Of a DNA stretch of 64,000 nucleotides, positions 51,732 to 61,350 are shown in pieces. This DNA is from Clostridia bacterium (GTDB lineage: Bacteria; Bacillota; Clostridia; UBA1381): contig CAAEKO010000053.1 of assembly GCA_900756545.1 (NCBI GenBank), forward strand, positions 1 through 64,000, given 5' to 3'. Under the pieces are notes generated by a model. That model was not told the origin of the DNA. It did no database searches and saw only the letters and a list, made by a program, of their open reading frames with translations. Each line of letters starts with the position of its first letter. Position 1 is the first letter of the stretch. A program made the translations under genes and the position numbers.

Positions 51732-52660
51732 TGGCAAAAAGAGCGACAAGAGAATCTTACGGCGCGGCGCTGGCGCAATACGGCAGTGATGAACGGATCG
51801 TGGTTTTAGACGCTGATCTTTCTAAATCCACAAAAACAGAGGTATTCAAAAAGGCGTATCCTGACCGTTTCATTAACGTTGGGATCGCGGAGAGCAATAT
51901 GATGAGCGTGGCGGCAGGTCTGGCGGCCAGCGGCAAAATCGCCTTTGCATCCAGCTTTGCTATGTTTGCGGCGGGACGTGCCTTTGAGCAGATTAGAAAT
52001 TCGATCGGTTATCCCGGCCTGAACGTAAAGATCGGCGCAACCCACGCGGGGATTTCCGTAGGTGAGGACGGCGCGACCCACCAATGTCTGGAAGATATCG
52101 CGCTGATGCGCTCTATCCCGAACATGGTTGTTATCAATCCTGCGGATGACGTGGAGGCTATGGCCTGCGTAAAGGCGGCTATCGACTGCGAAGGCCCGGT
52201 TTATATGCGCTTTGCCCGGCTGGCAGTGGAGGATGTGAACCCGGCGGATTACCAGTTTGAGCTGGGAAAGGGAGTGACGCTGGCCGAGGGCAGCGATGTA
52301 ACCCTGATCGGGACAGGCCTGATGGTTGCGGAGGCGCTGAAAGCAAGAGAGCTTCTGGCGGCTGAGGGAATCAGCGCCCGGGTAATCAATATCCACACCA
52401 TAAAGCCTATCGACGAAGAGCTGATTACAAAAGCGGCAAAGGAAACCGGCGCTATCGTAACGGCGGAGGAGCATTATATTATGGGCGGATTGGGCAGTGC
52501 GGTCTGCGAGGTAGTTTGTAAAAATGCACCGGCGCCGGTGCGGATCGTGGGAACAGACCGGTTTGGAAAATCCGGAAAGCCGGCGGAATTGTTTGCCGAA
52601 TATGGCCTGACAGCGGAAAATATTGCGGAACAGGCGAAAGAAGCGATCAAATTAAAATAA
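51731..52660 (+). CDS. Transketolase, C-terminal subunit
   Basis: The 309-residue partner carries the pyrimidine-binding and C-terminal domains. RESYGAALAQYGSDERIVVLDADLS opens it, then FINVGIAESNMMSVAAGLA with the catalytic glutamate. Further on are ATHAGISVGEDGATHQ, and TAEEHYIMGGLGSAV in the third domain. It overlaps the N-terminal subunit by one base (TAATG) so the two are made in step. Confidence 0.94.
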   Translation: MAKRATRESYGAALAQYGSDERIVVLDADLSKSTKTEVFKKAYPDRFINVGIAESNMMSVAAGLAASGKIAFASSFAMFAAGRAFEQIRNSIGYPGLNVKIGATHAGISVGEDGATHQCLEDIALMRSIPNMVVINPADDVEAMACVKAAIDCEGPVYMRFARLAVEDVNPADYQFELGKGVTLAEGSDVTLIGTGLMVAEALKARELLAAEGISARVINIHTIKPIDEELITKAAKETGAIVTAEEHYIMGGLGSAVCEVVCKNAPAPVRIVGTDRFGKSGKPAELFAEYGLTAENIAEQAKEAIKLK

Positions 52661-52682
52661 AAAATTGCGGGGTGTGTAGTGG

Positions 52683-53213
52683 ATGAAGAAAATAACTGCA
52701 TTGCTGATGTGTCTGGTTATGGCCCTGGGGGCGTCTTCTTGCGGAAAAGAAAAGGAGCAGCGGGCCGGGGCGCCGGAGCAAAAGCAGGAGAAAAAGGTAT
52801 ATAAAACTGTTGAACCGGAAAAAGTTCTGACTTTGGAAAATGTGTCTGCTGTCGTTTCATACACCCCGGTGCTGGAAAAGAGTAAGTCCGGCAAGGCGTC
52901 GACAGCCCTTTACCGCAGCGAGCCTGTAGGCAAGGGCGATGTGGTGCAGGTGGATGTTTACCAGCCCAGCGCCAGAGTGACGGAGGACGAGGTGAAAAAG
53001 CTCTTTAATGAGGAAAAGGAAAAGCGTCCCAAGGCGGAGGAAGTCACAGATTTAGGTGTTGAAGCGTTTATCGCGATCCCTTCGATTCATATGATGAAGG
53101 ACGGCTATTATGTGAAAATTACTGCCGGTTCCGGCGCGGGAGACGAGCAAAAGGCGCTTTTGAAAGATGCGGCGCAGACTGCGCTTGTGAACTTAAATGA
53201 GCTTTTGAAATAA
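52683..53213 (+). CDS. Predicted lipoprotein of unknown function
   Basis: The 176-residue protein has a signal peptide ending in the lipobox-like GASSC, then a charged linker rich in Lys, Glu and Gln. A ~120-residue domain follows without a family I recognise (LTLENVSAVVSYTPVLEKS, PSIHMMKDGYYVKITAGSG). It is probably anchored to the outer face of the membrane. It sits between transketolase and purL, with short gaps, which gives no functional clue. Confidence 0.65.
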   Translation: MKKITALLMCLVMALGASSCGKEKEQRAGAPEQKQEKKVYKTVEPEKVLTLENVSAVVSYTPVLEKSKSGKASTALYRSEPVGKGDVVQVDVYQPSARVTEDEVKKLFNEEKEKRPKAEEVTDLGVEAFIAIPSIHMMKDGYYVKITAGSGAGDEQKALLKDAAQTALVNLNELLK

Positions 53214-53228
53214 AAACGGAGGACAGAA

Positions 53229-56200
53229 ATGGAACAGGTCAGAAGAATTTATGTGGAAAAGAAGCCGGGCTTCGACGTGGAAGCCAAGGGAGTTTTGGCG
53301 GATCTGCGGGAGAATCTTTCTCTGGCGGGGCTGGAGGATGTAAGAGTCGTCAACCGGTACGATATTTCAGGACTTTCCCAGGAGGAATATGAGCGGGCAA
53401 AGCCGCTTGTGTTTTATGAGCCGCCGGTGGATAATGCTTACGATGAGGAAATCGTTCCAGACAGCGGCGCGCAGGTATTCGCGGTGGAATACCTGCCGGG
53501 CCAGTTTGACCAGCGGGCGGCTTCCGCGGAGGAGTGTGTGTCTATCCTGACGGAAAAGGAGCGGCCCCTGGTGCGCTCCGCAAAGGTTTATATCCTGAAA
53601 GGGATTTCCTCGTCGGAGCTGGAACGGGTAAAAAAATACCTGATTAACCCAGTGGAAGCCAGGGAAGCGTCTTTGGATAAGCCGGAAAGTCTGGTTATGG
53701 AAACAGAACAGCCGGCGGATGTAGCTGTTGTTACAGGGTTCATTCACATGGACGAGAAGGGGCTGTCCGCATTGCTGGCGGAAATGGGGTTTGCCATGGA
53801 CTTGGACGACCTGCTGTTTTGTCAGGAATATTTTAAAAATACGGAGAAACGCGATCCCACAGTGACTGAGCTGCGGATGATTGATACATATTGGTCGGAT
53901 CATTGCCGGCATACCACATTTTCTACCAAAATTAATAACGTACATGTACCAGATGGAAAATACGCGGATATTATCCGGGACGCATACGCGGAATATTTAG
54001 CGGCGAAAAAAGAGCTGTATACATCGGATCGGGATACCTGCCTGATGAACATGGCGACGATTATTGTAAAACAACTGAAAAAAGCGGGAAAATTGAAGGA
54101 GATTGACGAGTCAGAGGAAATTAACGCGTGCAGCATTGTTGTTGATGTGGACGTTGACGGAAAAACTGAGCCCTGGCTTATTATGTTTAAAAACGAAACC
54201 CATAATCATCCTACGGAAATCGAACCCTTCGGCGGCGCGGCAACCTGCCTCGGGGGTGCGATCCGTGATCCGCTGTCCGGGCGATCCTATGTGTATCAGG
54301 CTATGCGCGTTACCGGCAGCGGCGACCCGCGGGCGACCTATGCTCAAACCCATGCCGGCAAGCTGATGCAGAGAAAAATCACCACCGGCGCGGCGGCGGG
54401 GTATTCCTCCTATGGAAACCAAATCGGCCTTGCTACCGGGCAGGTTGCGGAAATTTATGATGAAGGCTATATTGCGAAACGTATGGAGATCGGCGCGGTG
54501 ATCGGTGCGGCGCCGAAGAAGAACGTGATTCGCCAAACGCCGGAGGACGGGGATGTGATTATCCTTTTGGGAGGCCGGACGGGCCGGGATGGCTGCGGCG
54601 GCGCCACAGGCTCCTCCAAAGCGCATACGGAGGAGTCCATCATGACCTGCGGCAGTGAGGTGCAGAAGGGGAATCCGCCGGTTGAACGGAAAATCCAGCG
54701 CTTGTTCCGGGATGAAAAGGTGACTACCCTGATTAAACGGTGTAATGATTTTGGTGCGGGCGGCGTGTCTGTGGCTATCGGCGAACTGGCTGACGGTCTT
54801 GTGATTGATCTGGATCGGGTTCCGAAAAAATATGATGGGCTGGACGGAACGGAGCTTGCGATCAGTGAGTCCCAGGAACGGATGGCAGTGGTTGTCCGGG
54901 CGGCTGACGCGGAGAAGTTTATCGCCTTTGCCCATGACGAAAACCTGGAGGCTACTATTGTTGCAACTGTGACGGAAGAAGCGCGCTTGATTATGCATTG
55001 GCGCGGCAAGACGGTTTGTGATATTGCCCGGGCGTTTTTGAATACCAACGGCGCTACTAAAAATACCGATATCGAGGTGGTTCTGCCGGACGAAACTGCA
55101 CCGTTCTTCCGGACGGAGGAAACAGCGGACGTCCATGCAAAGTGGCTGGAAATGCTGGGAGACTTGAATGTTTGTTCACAAAAGGGGCTTTGCGAGCGGT
55201 TTGACTCCACAATCGGCGCGAATACGGTGCTGATGCCCTTTGGCGGCAAATACCAGCTGACACCTATGGACGGCATGGCGGCAAAGGTTCCGGTGCTGGA
55301 GGGTGAAACCAATACGGCGACAGTCATGAGCTTTGGTTATAACCCGAAGCTGTCGAAATGGAGCCAGTATCATGGCGCAGTTTACGCAATCGTAGAATCT
55401 GTGTCGAAAGCGGTGGCTTTGGGTGCGGATTATCAGAAAATATATTTGACATTCCAGGAGTATTTTGAACGGCTGGGAACTGATCCGAAACGGTGGGGAA
55501 AACCCTTTGCCGCGCTTTTGGGCGCGTATAAGACTCAGCTTGCTCTTGGAATCGCGGCAATCGGCGGCAAGGACTCCATGAGCGGGAGCTTCAATGATCT
55601 GGATGTACCGCCGACGCTGACCTCCTTTGCGGTTGCGCCGGTCGAGGCGGACAAGGTAGTTTCCCAGGAGTTGAAAGCGTATGATTCCAAGCTGCTCCTG
55701 TTCAGACTTAAGCGGGACGGCAACGACCTGCCTGATTTTGAGAAACTGAAAAAGATGTACGCGGAGATTTATAACCTTGTGCAGGCCGGAAAGATACGTT
55801 CAGCCGCTGTCGTTAAGGGTTTTGGACTGGCGGAAACTGTGTCCAAAATGGCATTCGGCAATAAAATCGGTGTGCGTATGGCAGACAGTGTGAACACGGC
55901 GGCCCTGTTCTCTGCGGATATCGGTTCGATCCTTGTGGAAACTAATTTGGAAACAAATGCTGAATACGCTATAGAAATCGGGTGGACGCAGGAAAAAGAA
56001 ACATTGGAGGCTGCGGGCGCTCAAATCCATCTTGACGAGGCTATCACGGCGTGGACAAAGCCGTTGGAAAAGGTGTTCCCCACAAAAGCAGGAAGCTTTA
56101 CGGCAATGCCGGAAACCTATAGCTTTGAAGGCTGCAGTCCGGTGGTCGCGAAGGAAAAGTTTGCAAAACCTCGTATATTCATCCCGGTATTCCCCGGCAC

Positions 56201-56963
56201 GAACTGTGAATACGATACTGCCCGGGCGTTTGTGCGGGCCGGCGGCGCGCCGGATGTATTCGTGATTCGGAATCTGGATTCGGATGATATCGCGTATTCT
56301 ATGCGGGAGATGAAAAAACGTATTGATCAGGCGCAGATCATTATGCTGCCCGGCGGATTTTCCGGCGGAGATGAACCGGATGGCTCGGGCAAATTTATCG
56401 CCACAGCCTTTCGGAACGTGCTGGTCAAGGATGCGGTGATGAAGCTCTTGAAAAACAGGGACGGCCTGATGCTGGGAATCTGCAATGGTTTTCAGGCGCT
56501 TATCAAGCTGGGGCTTGTACCTTACGGCGAGATCCTGGATTTGGACGATTCGTTCCCAACGCTGACCTTCAATACACTGGGCCGGCATGTGTCCTGCATG
56601 GTGCGGACAAGGATCGCTTCGAATAAATCCCCGTGGCTTGCCAATGTGAAAACGGGCGACGCCCACATGGTGGCCGTTTCTCATGGAGAGGGACGATTTA
56701 TCGCGACAGAGGAACAGGTGAGAAAACTGGCCGAAAACGGGCAGATCGCCACCCAGTACGTGGATTATTCGGATAAAGCCACCTATGATATCCGCTATAA
56801 TCCCAACGGCTCTGTTTCCGCGATTGAGGGCATTACCAGCCCGGATGGCCGGATATTGGGCAAAATGGGACACTCGGAGCGTATGGGAAAGGATATTTTC
56901 CAGAACATTCCCGGAGAGAAGGATCAAATGATTTTCAAATCCGGTGTGGAATATTTCAAATAA
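53229..56963 (+). CDS. purL: Phosphoribosylformylglycinamidine synthase (single-chain PurL)
   Basis: The 1244-residue enzyme catalyses the fourth step of purine synthesis. The N-terminal part ends in STKINNV after TYWSDHCRHTTF. Two AIR-synthase-like domains follow (NETHNHPTEIEPFGGAATCLGG, GAGGVSVAIGELADG). The C-terminal glutaminase domain has FPGTNCEYDTARAF, MLPGGFSGGD, the nucleophile cysteine in LGICNGFQ and a late SHGEGRF. Most Firmicutes use separate PurS, PurL and PurQ; this fused form is typical of Clostridia. No other pur genes are adjacent. Confidence 0.95.
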   Translation: MEQVRRIYVEKKPGFDVEAKGVLADLRENLSLAGLEDVRVVNRYDISGLSQEEYERAKPLVFYEPPVDNAYDEEIVPDSGAQVFAVEYLPGQFDQRAASAEECVSILTEKERPLVRSAKVYILKGISSSELERVKKYLINPVEAREASLDKPESLVMETEQPADVAVVTGFIHMDEKGLSALLAEMGFAMDLDDLLFCQEYFKNTEKRDPTVTELRMIDTYWSDHCRHTTFSTKINNVHVPDGKYADIIRDAYAEYLAAKKELYTSDRDTCLMNMATIIVKQLKKAGKLKEIDESEEINACSIVVDVDVDGKTEPWLIMFKNETHNHPTEIEPFGGAATCLGGAIRDPLSGRSYVYQAMRVTGSGDPRATYAQTHAGKLMQRKITTGAAAGYSSYGNQIGLATGQVAEIYDEGYIAKRMEIGAVIGAAPKKNVIRQTPEDGDVIILLGGRTGRDGCGGATGSSKAHTEESIMTCGSEVQKGNPPVERKIQRLFRDEKVTTLIKRCNDFGAGGVSVAIGELADGLVIDLDRVPKKYDGLDGTELAISESQERMAVVVRAADAEKFIAFAHDENLEATIVATVTEEARLIMHWRGKTVCDIARAFLNTNGATKNTDIEVVLPDETAPFFRTEETADVHAKWLEMLGDLNVCSQKGLCERFDSTIGANTVLMPFGGKYQLTPMDGMAAKVPVLEGETNTATVMSFGYNPKLSKWSQYHGAVYAIVESVSKAVALGADYQKIYLTFQEYFERLGTDPKRWGKPFAALLGAYKTQLALGIAAIGGKDSMSGSFNDLDVPPTLTSFAVAPVEADKVVSQELKAYDSKLLLFRLKRDGNDLPDFEKLKKMYAEIYNLVQAGKIRSAAVVKGFGLAETVSKMAFGNKIGVRMADSVNTAALFSADIGSILVETNLETNAEYAIEIGWTQEKETLEAAGAQIHLDEAITAWTKPLEKVFPTKAGSFTAMPETYSFEGCSPVVAKEKFAKPRIFIPVFPGTNCEYDTARAFVRAGGAPDVFVIRNLDSDDIAYSMREMKKRIDQAQIIMLPGGFSGGDEPDGSGKFIATAFRNVLVKDAVMKLLKNRDGLMLGICNGFQALIKLGLVPYGEILDLDDSFPTLTFNTLGRHVSCMVRTRIASNKSPWLANVKTGDAHMVAVSHGEGRFIATEEQVRKLAENGQIATQYVDYSDKATYDIRYNPNGSVSAIEGITSPDGRILGKMGHSERMGKDIFQNIPGEKDQMIFKSGVEYFK

Positions 56964-56972
56964 GGTTGGAAA

Positions 56973-56997
56973 GGACGGCGTCTGTATGACGCCGTCC
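56973..56997 (+). terminator. Strong hairpin between purL and polC
   Basis: GGACGGCGTC (56973-56982) pairs perfectly with GACGCCGTCC (56988-56997), followed by GCATTTTC. The T-run is short, so attenuation rather than full termination is possible. Confidence 0.6.
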
Positions 56998-57027
56998 GCA
57001 TTTTCGTGGTCAGTAAAGGAGAAATCT

Positions 57028-60000
57028 ATGAAGCCAAATATCGGCATTGTTTTCCCGGGAATCAAGAATCCGGAAATGGCCGAAAAAAGCATTCAGAAAA
57101 TAAAAATATCACGGCATCGTCGGAAAATGGAGGTCTTTCTGGAGGAGGAAGCGGCGCAGGAGGCCGTGCAAAAGCTGGAGGAACAGCTCAGGCGGGGGTA
57201 CCGGCTTTCCAGCGTACATGTGGTAGACAGCCGGGAGGCGAAGCTTGCTCGGGAACAGGCGCAAGCCCTCCGTATGCAGGAGACAGAAAAGCAGGAAGAA
57301 GGCGGAGGCGTTCAGGAGGCGGTAACGGCACGGAAAAAAAGGGTCATCATAGACCTGGGCAAGGCGCAGATTACAGAAATGATTTACGGCAGCGCAATCC
57401 GGGACGCCCTTGTGCCTATTTCTTCTATTGACGAAAACGCAGATAAGGTCTGCTTTGCCGGAGAGATTTTCGGGATTGAGTATAAGGACATCAAGAGCAG
57501 GAAAACGGAGAAGGAATTTCATATTGTTATGCTGGACGTAACGGATTATGAGGACTCTATTTCCGTGCAAATGTTCATGAATAAATCGGAGTCCGATGAC
57601 GAAGCGTTTAATGCACTGCGCTCCAAACTAAAGAAGGGGATGCGGATCGTAGTCCGGGGCCGGGCACAGTATAATGAATATGCCAAGGAAGTGGTTGTGT
57701 CGGCCAATGCTATCGGCGAAACCCTGAAAGAAGAGGAACGCATGGACTGCGCGGAGGAAAAGCGGGTAGAGCTGCACCTGCATACCCAGATGTCCGCTAT
57801 GGACGCGGTCTCCGCAACAAAGGATTTGATCAACAGGGCTGTGAAGTGGGGGCATAAGGCTATTGCCATCACAGATCATGGCGTAGTGCAGTCTTATCCT
57901 GACGCGATGAAAGCCTCTGATAATAATGAAAAAATCAAGGTGCTGTATGGGGTAGAGGGCTATCTAATTGACGACAGCGCCAGAATCATTTATGACGCCG
58001 GCGGAGAAACCATAGATAACAGCTTTGTTGTTTTTGATATTGAAACCACAGGCCTGGATAAAAATAAAAATAATATTACGGAAATCGGCGCGGTCAAGGT
58101 AGAAAATGGCGTCATTACGGATAAATGGTCTACCTTTGTGAATCCGGGGGAGCCGATTCCACAGAAAATTGTGGAGCTGACCAGCATTACGGATGAAATG
58201 GTGAAGGACGCGCCGTCCATCGGGGAGATTCTGCCGGATTTTCTGGAATTCTGTAAAGGATGCGTGCTGGTAGCCCATAACGCCCGGTTTGATGTGGGTT
58301 TTATGAAAGCGGCCGCCAAACGGTGTCAAACCCCCTTTGACTTTGCATATCTGGATACGCTCCAGCTAGCCCGTTGTTTATATCCCCAGCTGGCAAACCA
58401 TAAGCTGAATAACCTGACCCGGCATCTGAACATCATGCTGGAAAACCACCATAGGGCGGTAGACGACGCGAAGGCTACCGCGGATATTTTTGTCAAGATG
58501 CTGAAGGAATTGCGGGAGCAGGGAAAAACGGAGCTGGCGGCGCTGAACCGCCAGTTTGACCTTGCCCAGGCGGCGAAACGGAATAAAGCTTATCATATAA
58601 TCCTGCTGGCAAAAAATGAGACAGGGATACGGCATATTTATGAAATGGTATCCGATTCCCATTTGAAGTATTTCTTCCGTACGCCGCGTATTCCCAAGAG
58701 CCTGCTTACAGAAAAACGGGAAGGGCTGATAATCGGTTCGGCCTGCGAAGCCGGAGAGCTGTTCCGGGCGGTGGTAGCCGGGGAACCAGACCAGGAGCTG
58801 GAGCGGATCGCCTCATTTTATGACTATCTGGAGATCCAGCCTATTGGGAACAACGCTTATATGAAGCGGGAGGAGGAGTTTGCGGATATTCAGACAGACG
58901 AAGACCTCCAAAGGCTGAATCAAAAAATCGTAGAGCTGGGAGAAAGAATGAATAAGCCAGTAGCGGCAACATGTGATGTACACTTTCTGGATCAGGAAGG
59001 CGCCAATTATCGGAAAATTCTGATGCACTATAAGGGCTTTAAGGACGCCGACCAACAAGCGCCGCTGTTTTTTCGGACAACGGAGGAGATGCTGGCGGAA
59101 TTTGCATATCTGGGCGAGCAAAAGGCCTATGAGGTGGTTGTTACGAACACCAATAAAATTGCGGACATGATCGAGCCGGTGCGCCCAATCCCGAAAAAGA
59201 AATGCCCGCCGGAAATTGAGGGCGCACAGGAAGGGATTATTGCAGATTCCAATCGGAAGGCAAAGGAAATTTACGGCGATCCGCTGCCGAAGCTGGTACA
59301 GGACCGCCTGGATAAGGAGCTGCACTCTATTACCACATACGGTTTTTCCGTTATGTACAAAATCGCCCAGGAGCTTGTGCGCAAGTCATTGAGCGATGGT
59401 TATCTGGTAGGCTCCCGTGGGTCGGTAGGCTCGTCCTTTGTGGCGTTTTTGTCAGATATCACAGAAGTCAATTCCCTGCCGCCCCATTATATCTGCCCGA
59501 ACTGCAAAAACTCCGAGTTTATCCAGGATGGCACAGGAATTTCCGGGTGCGACCTGCCAGATAAAAAATGCCCGGTCTGCGGTACGGATTATAAAAAAGA
59601 CGGCCACGATATTCCCTTTGAAACCTTTCTGGGCTTCAAGGGGGACAAGGAGCCGGATATAGACTTGAACTTTTCCGGCGATTACCAGCCGGTCATCCAT
59701 AAATATACGGAAACCTATTTTGGCGAGGGGTTTGTGTTCCGTGCGGGCACGATCGGTACGGTAGCGGAAAAAACAGCATATGGTTATGTGAAGAAATATT
59801 CGGAGGAAAAAGGGATCAGGATTCGTAACGCGGAAATGAAACGCCTTGCGGCGGGCTGTGTCGGCGTAAAGCGGACAAGCGGCCAGCATCCGGGCGGAAT
59901 TATTGTCGTGCCGCATAAAAATAATATCCACGAATTCTGTCCAGTGCAGCATCCAGCGGACGATCCCAATTCGGATATCGTTACCACCCATTTCGATTAC

Positions 60001-61083
60001 CACTCTATCGACCAGAATCTTTTAAAGCTGGACGAGCTGGGGCACGATGATCCTACAGTCATCAAGATGCTTCAGGATTTAACGGGGCTTGACCCCCAGA
60101 CTATCCCGCTGGACGATCAGGAAACCATGAGCCTGTTTACCTCTACAGACGCACTGCGTCTGAACTGTGATATCGGAACTCCCGTAGGGACTTATGGGAT
60201 TCCCGAATTTGGAACGAAATTTGTGCGGCAGATGCTGGTGGATACCAAGCCTACGACCTTTGCGGAGCTGGTGCGGATTTCCGGCCTGTCTCATGGTACG
60301 GATGTGTGGCTGAACAACGCCCAGGATTATATCCGGGCCGGGGTGACCACGCTGTCCGGTGCAATCTGTACCCGTGACGATATCATGCTCTATTTGATCC
60401 ATATGGGCGTAGAGGCGGGGCACGCATTTAAGATCATGGAAAGCGTCCGCAAAGGCAAAGGCCTCAAGCCGGAGGATGAAGAGGCCATGAAGGCCGCCAA
60501 TGTGCCGGACTGGTATATCGAATCCTGTAAGAAAATAAAATATATGTTCCCGAAAGCCCACGCGGTGGCGTATGTGACGATGGCCTTCCGCATCGCGTAT
60601 TACAAGGTGCATAAACCAAAGGCGTTTTATATCGCCTATTATTCCGTCCGGGCGGATGATTTTGACGCGTCCATCATGGCAAACGGTATGAAGGCGGCAC
60701 AAGACGCTATGGGAGAGCTTTTGCAAAAAAAGAAGAATAATACCATTTCGCCTAAAGAAGAAAATCTGATCCCGATTCTAGAAATATGCATAGAAATGTA
60801 TGCCCGGGGAATTGAATTTGTGCCTGTAGATCTGTACCGTTCCCATGCGGTGAATTTTCAGGATGTGGAGGAAGGAATACTTGCGCCCCTGAACGCATTG
60901 CCGGGAATGGGCGAAAACGCGGCCAGAAGCATTATGGAGGCCAGGGAGCAGGGGCCGTTTAAAACCGTAGAGGACCTGCGCCTGCGTACCGGCATTACAA
61001 AATCCAATATAGAGCTTTTGCAGGAAAATCATTGCCTGGATGGCTTGCCTGATAAGGATCAGGTATCCCTGTTTGATATGTAA
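57028..61083 (+). CDS. polC: DNA polymerase III alpha subunit, Gram-positive type PolC
   Basis: PolC is the replicative polymerase of low-GC Gram-positives with built-in proofreading. The 1351-residue chain has an OB-fold, then a PHP domain (ELHLHTQMSAMDAV, AITDHGVVQ). It is split by the DEDDh exonuclease (FVVFDIETTGLD, AHNARFDVGF). The polymerase core has GSRGSVGSSFVAFLS, the zinc region CPNCKNSEF…CPVCGTDY, PDIDLNFSGDYQ with catalytic aspartates and RTSGQHPGGI. ATG at 57028 follows AAAGGAG. The length is slightly below the B. subtilis enzyme. Confidence 0.97.
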   Translation: MKPNIGIVFPGIKNPEMAEKSIQKIKISRHRRKMEVFLEEEAAQEAVQKLEEQLRRGYRLSSVHVVDSREAKLAREQAQALRMQETEKQEEGGGVQEAVTARKKRVIIDLGKAQITEMIYGSAIRDALVPISSIDENADKVCFAGEIFGIEYKDIKSRKTEKEFHIVMLDVTDYEDSISVQMFMNKSESDDEAFNALRSKLKKGMRIVVRGRAQYNEYAKEVVVSANAIGETLKEEERMDCAEEKRVELHLHTQMSAMDAVSATKDLINRAVKWGHKAIAITDHGVVQSYPDAMKASDNNEKIKVLYGVEGYLIDDSARIIYDAGGETIDNSFVVFDIETTGLDKNKNNITEIGAVKVENGVITDKWSTFVNPGEPIPQKIVELTSITDEMVKDAPSIGEILPDFLEFCKGCVLVAHNARFDVGFMKAAAKRCQTPFDFAYLDTLQLARCLYPQLANHKLNNLTRHLNIMLENHHRAVDDAKATADIFVKMLKELREQGKTELAALNRQFDLAQAAKRNKAYHIILLAKNETGIRHIYEMVSDSHLKYFFRTPRIPKSLLTEKREGLIIGSACEAGELFRAVVAGEPDQELERIASFYDYLEIQPIGNNAYMKREEEFADIQTDEDLQRLNQKIVELGERMNKPVAATCDVHFLDQEGANYRKILMHYKGFKDADQQAPLFFRTTEEMLAEFAYLGEQKAYEVVVTNTNKIADMIEPVRPIPKKKCPPEIEGAQEGIIADSNRKAKEIYGDPLPKLVQDRLDKELHSITTYGFSVMYKIAQELVRKSLSDGYLVGSRGSVGSSFVAFLSDITEVNSLPPHYICPNCKNSEFIQDGTGISGCDLPDKKCPVCGTDYKKDGHDIPFETFLGFKGDKEPDIDLNFSGDYQPVIHKYTETYFGEGFVFRAGTIGTVAEKTAYGYVKKYSEEKGIRIRNAEMKRLAAGCVGVKRTSGQHPGGIIVVPHKNNIHEFCPVQHPADDPNSDIVTTHFDYHSIDQNLLKLDELGHDDPTVIKMLQDLTGLDPQTIPLDDQETMSLFTSTDALRLNCDIGTPVGTYGIPEFGTKFVRQMLVDTKPTTFAELVRISGLSHGTDVWLNNAQDYIRAGVTTLSGAICTRDDIMLYLIHMGVEAGHAFKIMESVRKGKGLKPEDEEAMKAANVPDWYIESCKKIKYMFPKAHAVAYVTMAFRIAYYKVHKPKAFYIAYYSVRADDFDASIMANGMKAAQDAMGELLQKKKNNTISPKEENLIPILEICIEMYARGIEFVPVDLYRSHAVNFQDVEEGILAPLNALPGMGENAARSIMEAREQGPFKTVEDLRLRTGITKSNIELLQENHCLDGLPDKDQVSLFDM

Positions 61084-61097
61084 GCAGAAATGCAGTC

Positions 61098-61126
61098 TTG
61101 ACAAAGCTGCCGGGATGTACTATAAT
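61098..61126 (+). promoter_or_regulatory. Consensus promoter of thiC
   Basis: TTGACA (61098-61103), 17 bp and TATAAT (61121-61126), a perfect sigma-A promoter just before the TPP riboswitch. Confidence 0.9.
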
Positions 61127-61135
61127 AAAAGAAAA

Positions 61136-61217
61136 AAGGGGAGCTCGTGTCCGGGCTGAGAGGAAGTAATGAACTTCGACCCTGAAACCTGATTTGGGTA
61201 ATGCCAACGTAGGGACG
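61136..61217 (+). promoter_or_regulatory. TPP riboswitch (THI element) of thiC
   Basis: The aptamer shows the conserved GGGCTGAGAGGAAG, CTTCGACCCTGAAACCTGAT, TGGGTAATGCCAACGTAGGG segments in order. That covers both the pyrimidine-sensing arm and the pyrophosphate-sensing arm. A terminator follows at 61224, so it should shut off thiC when TPP is high. Confidence 0.95.
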
Positions 61218-61223
61218 CAGATA

Positions 61224-61249
61224 GACGCCCGTGTTGGGCGTCATTTTTT
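61224..61249 (+). terminator. Riboswitch expression-platform terminator
   Basis: GACGCCC (61224-61230) pairs with GGGCGTC (61236-61242), then A and six Ts. Confidence 0.9.
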
Positions 61250-61350
61250 CATTGCTTTTTTAAAAAGAAAAGAATTGCTTGTATGCCCATAGCTTGAAAC
61301 GCACATGGATGCAAGAAAAAATACACAATAGTAGGAAGGAGCGGGCGATA

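Noticed and set aside
55800..57092. 430-codon open frame on the minus strand opposite purL
   Set aside because: It mirrors the highly conserved purL glutaminase region and has no motif of its own; a shadow frame in GC-rich coding DNA.
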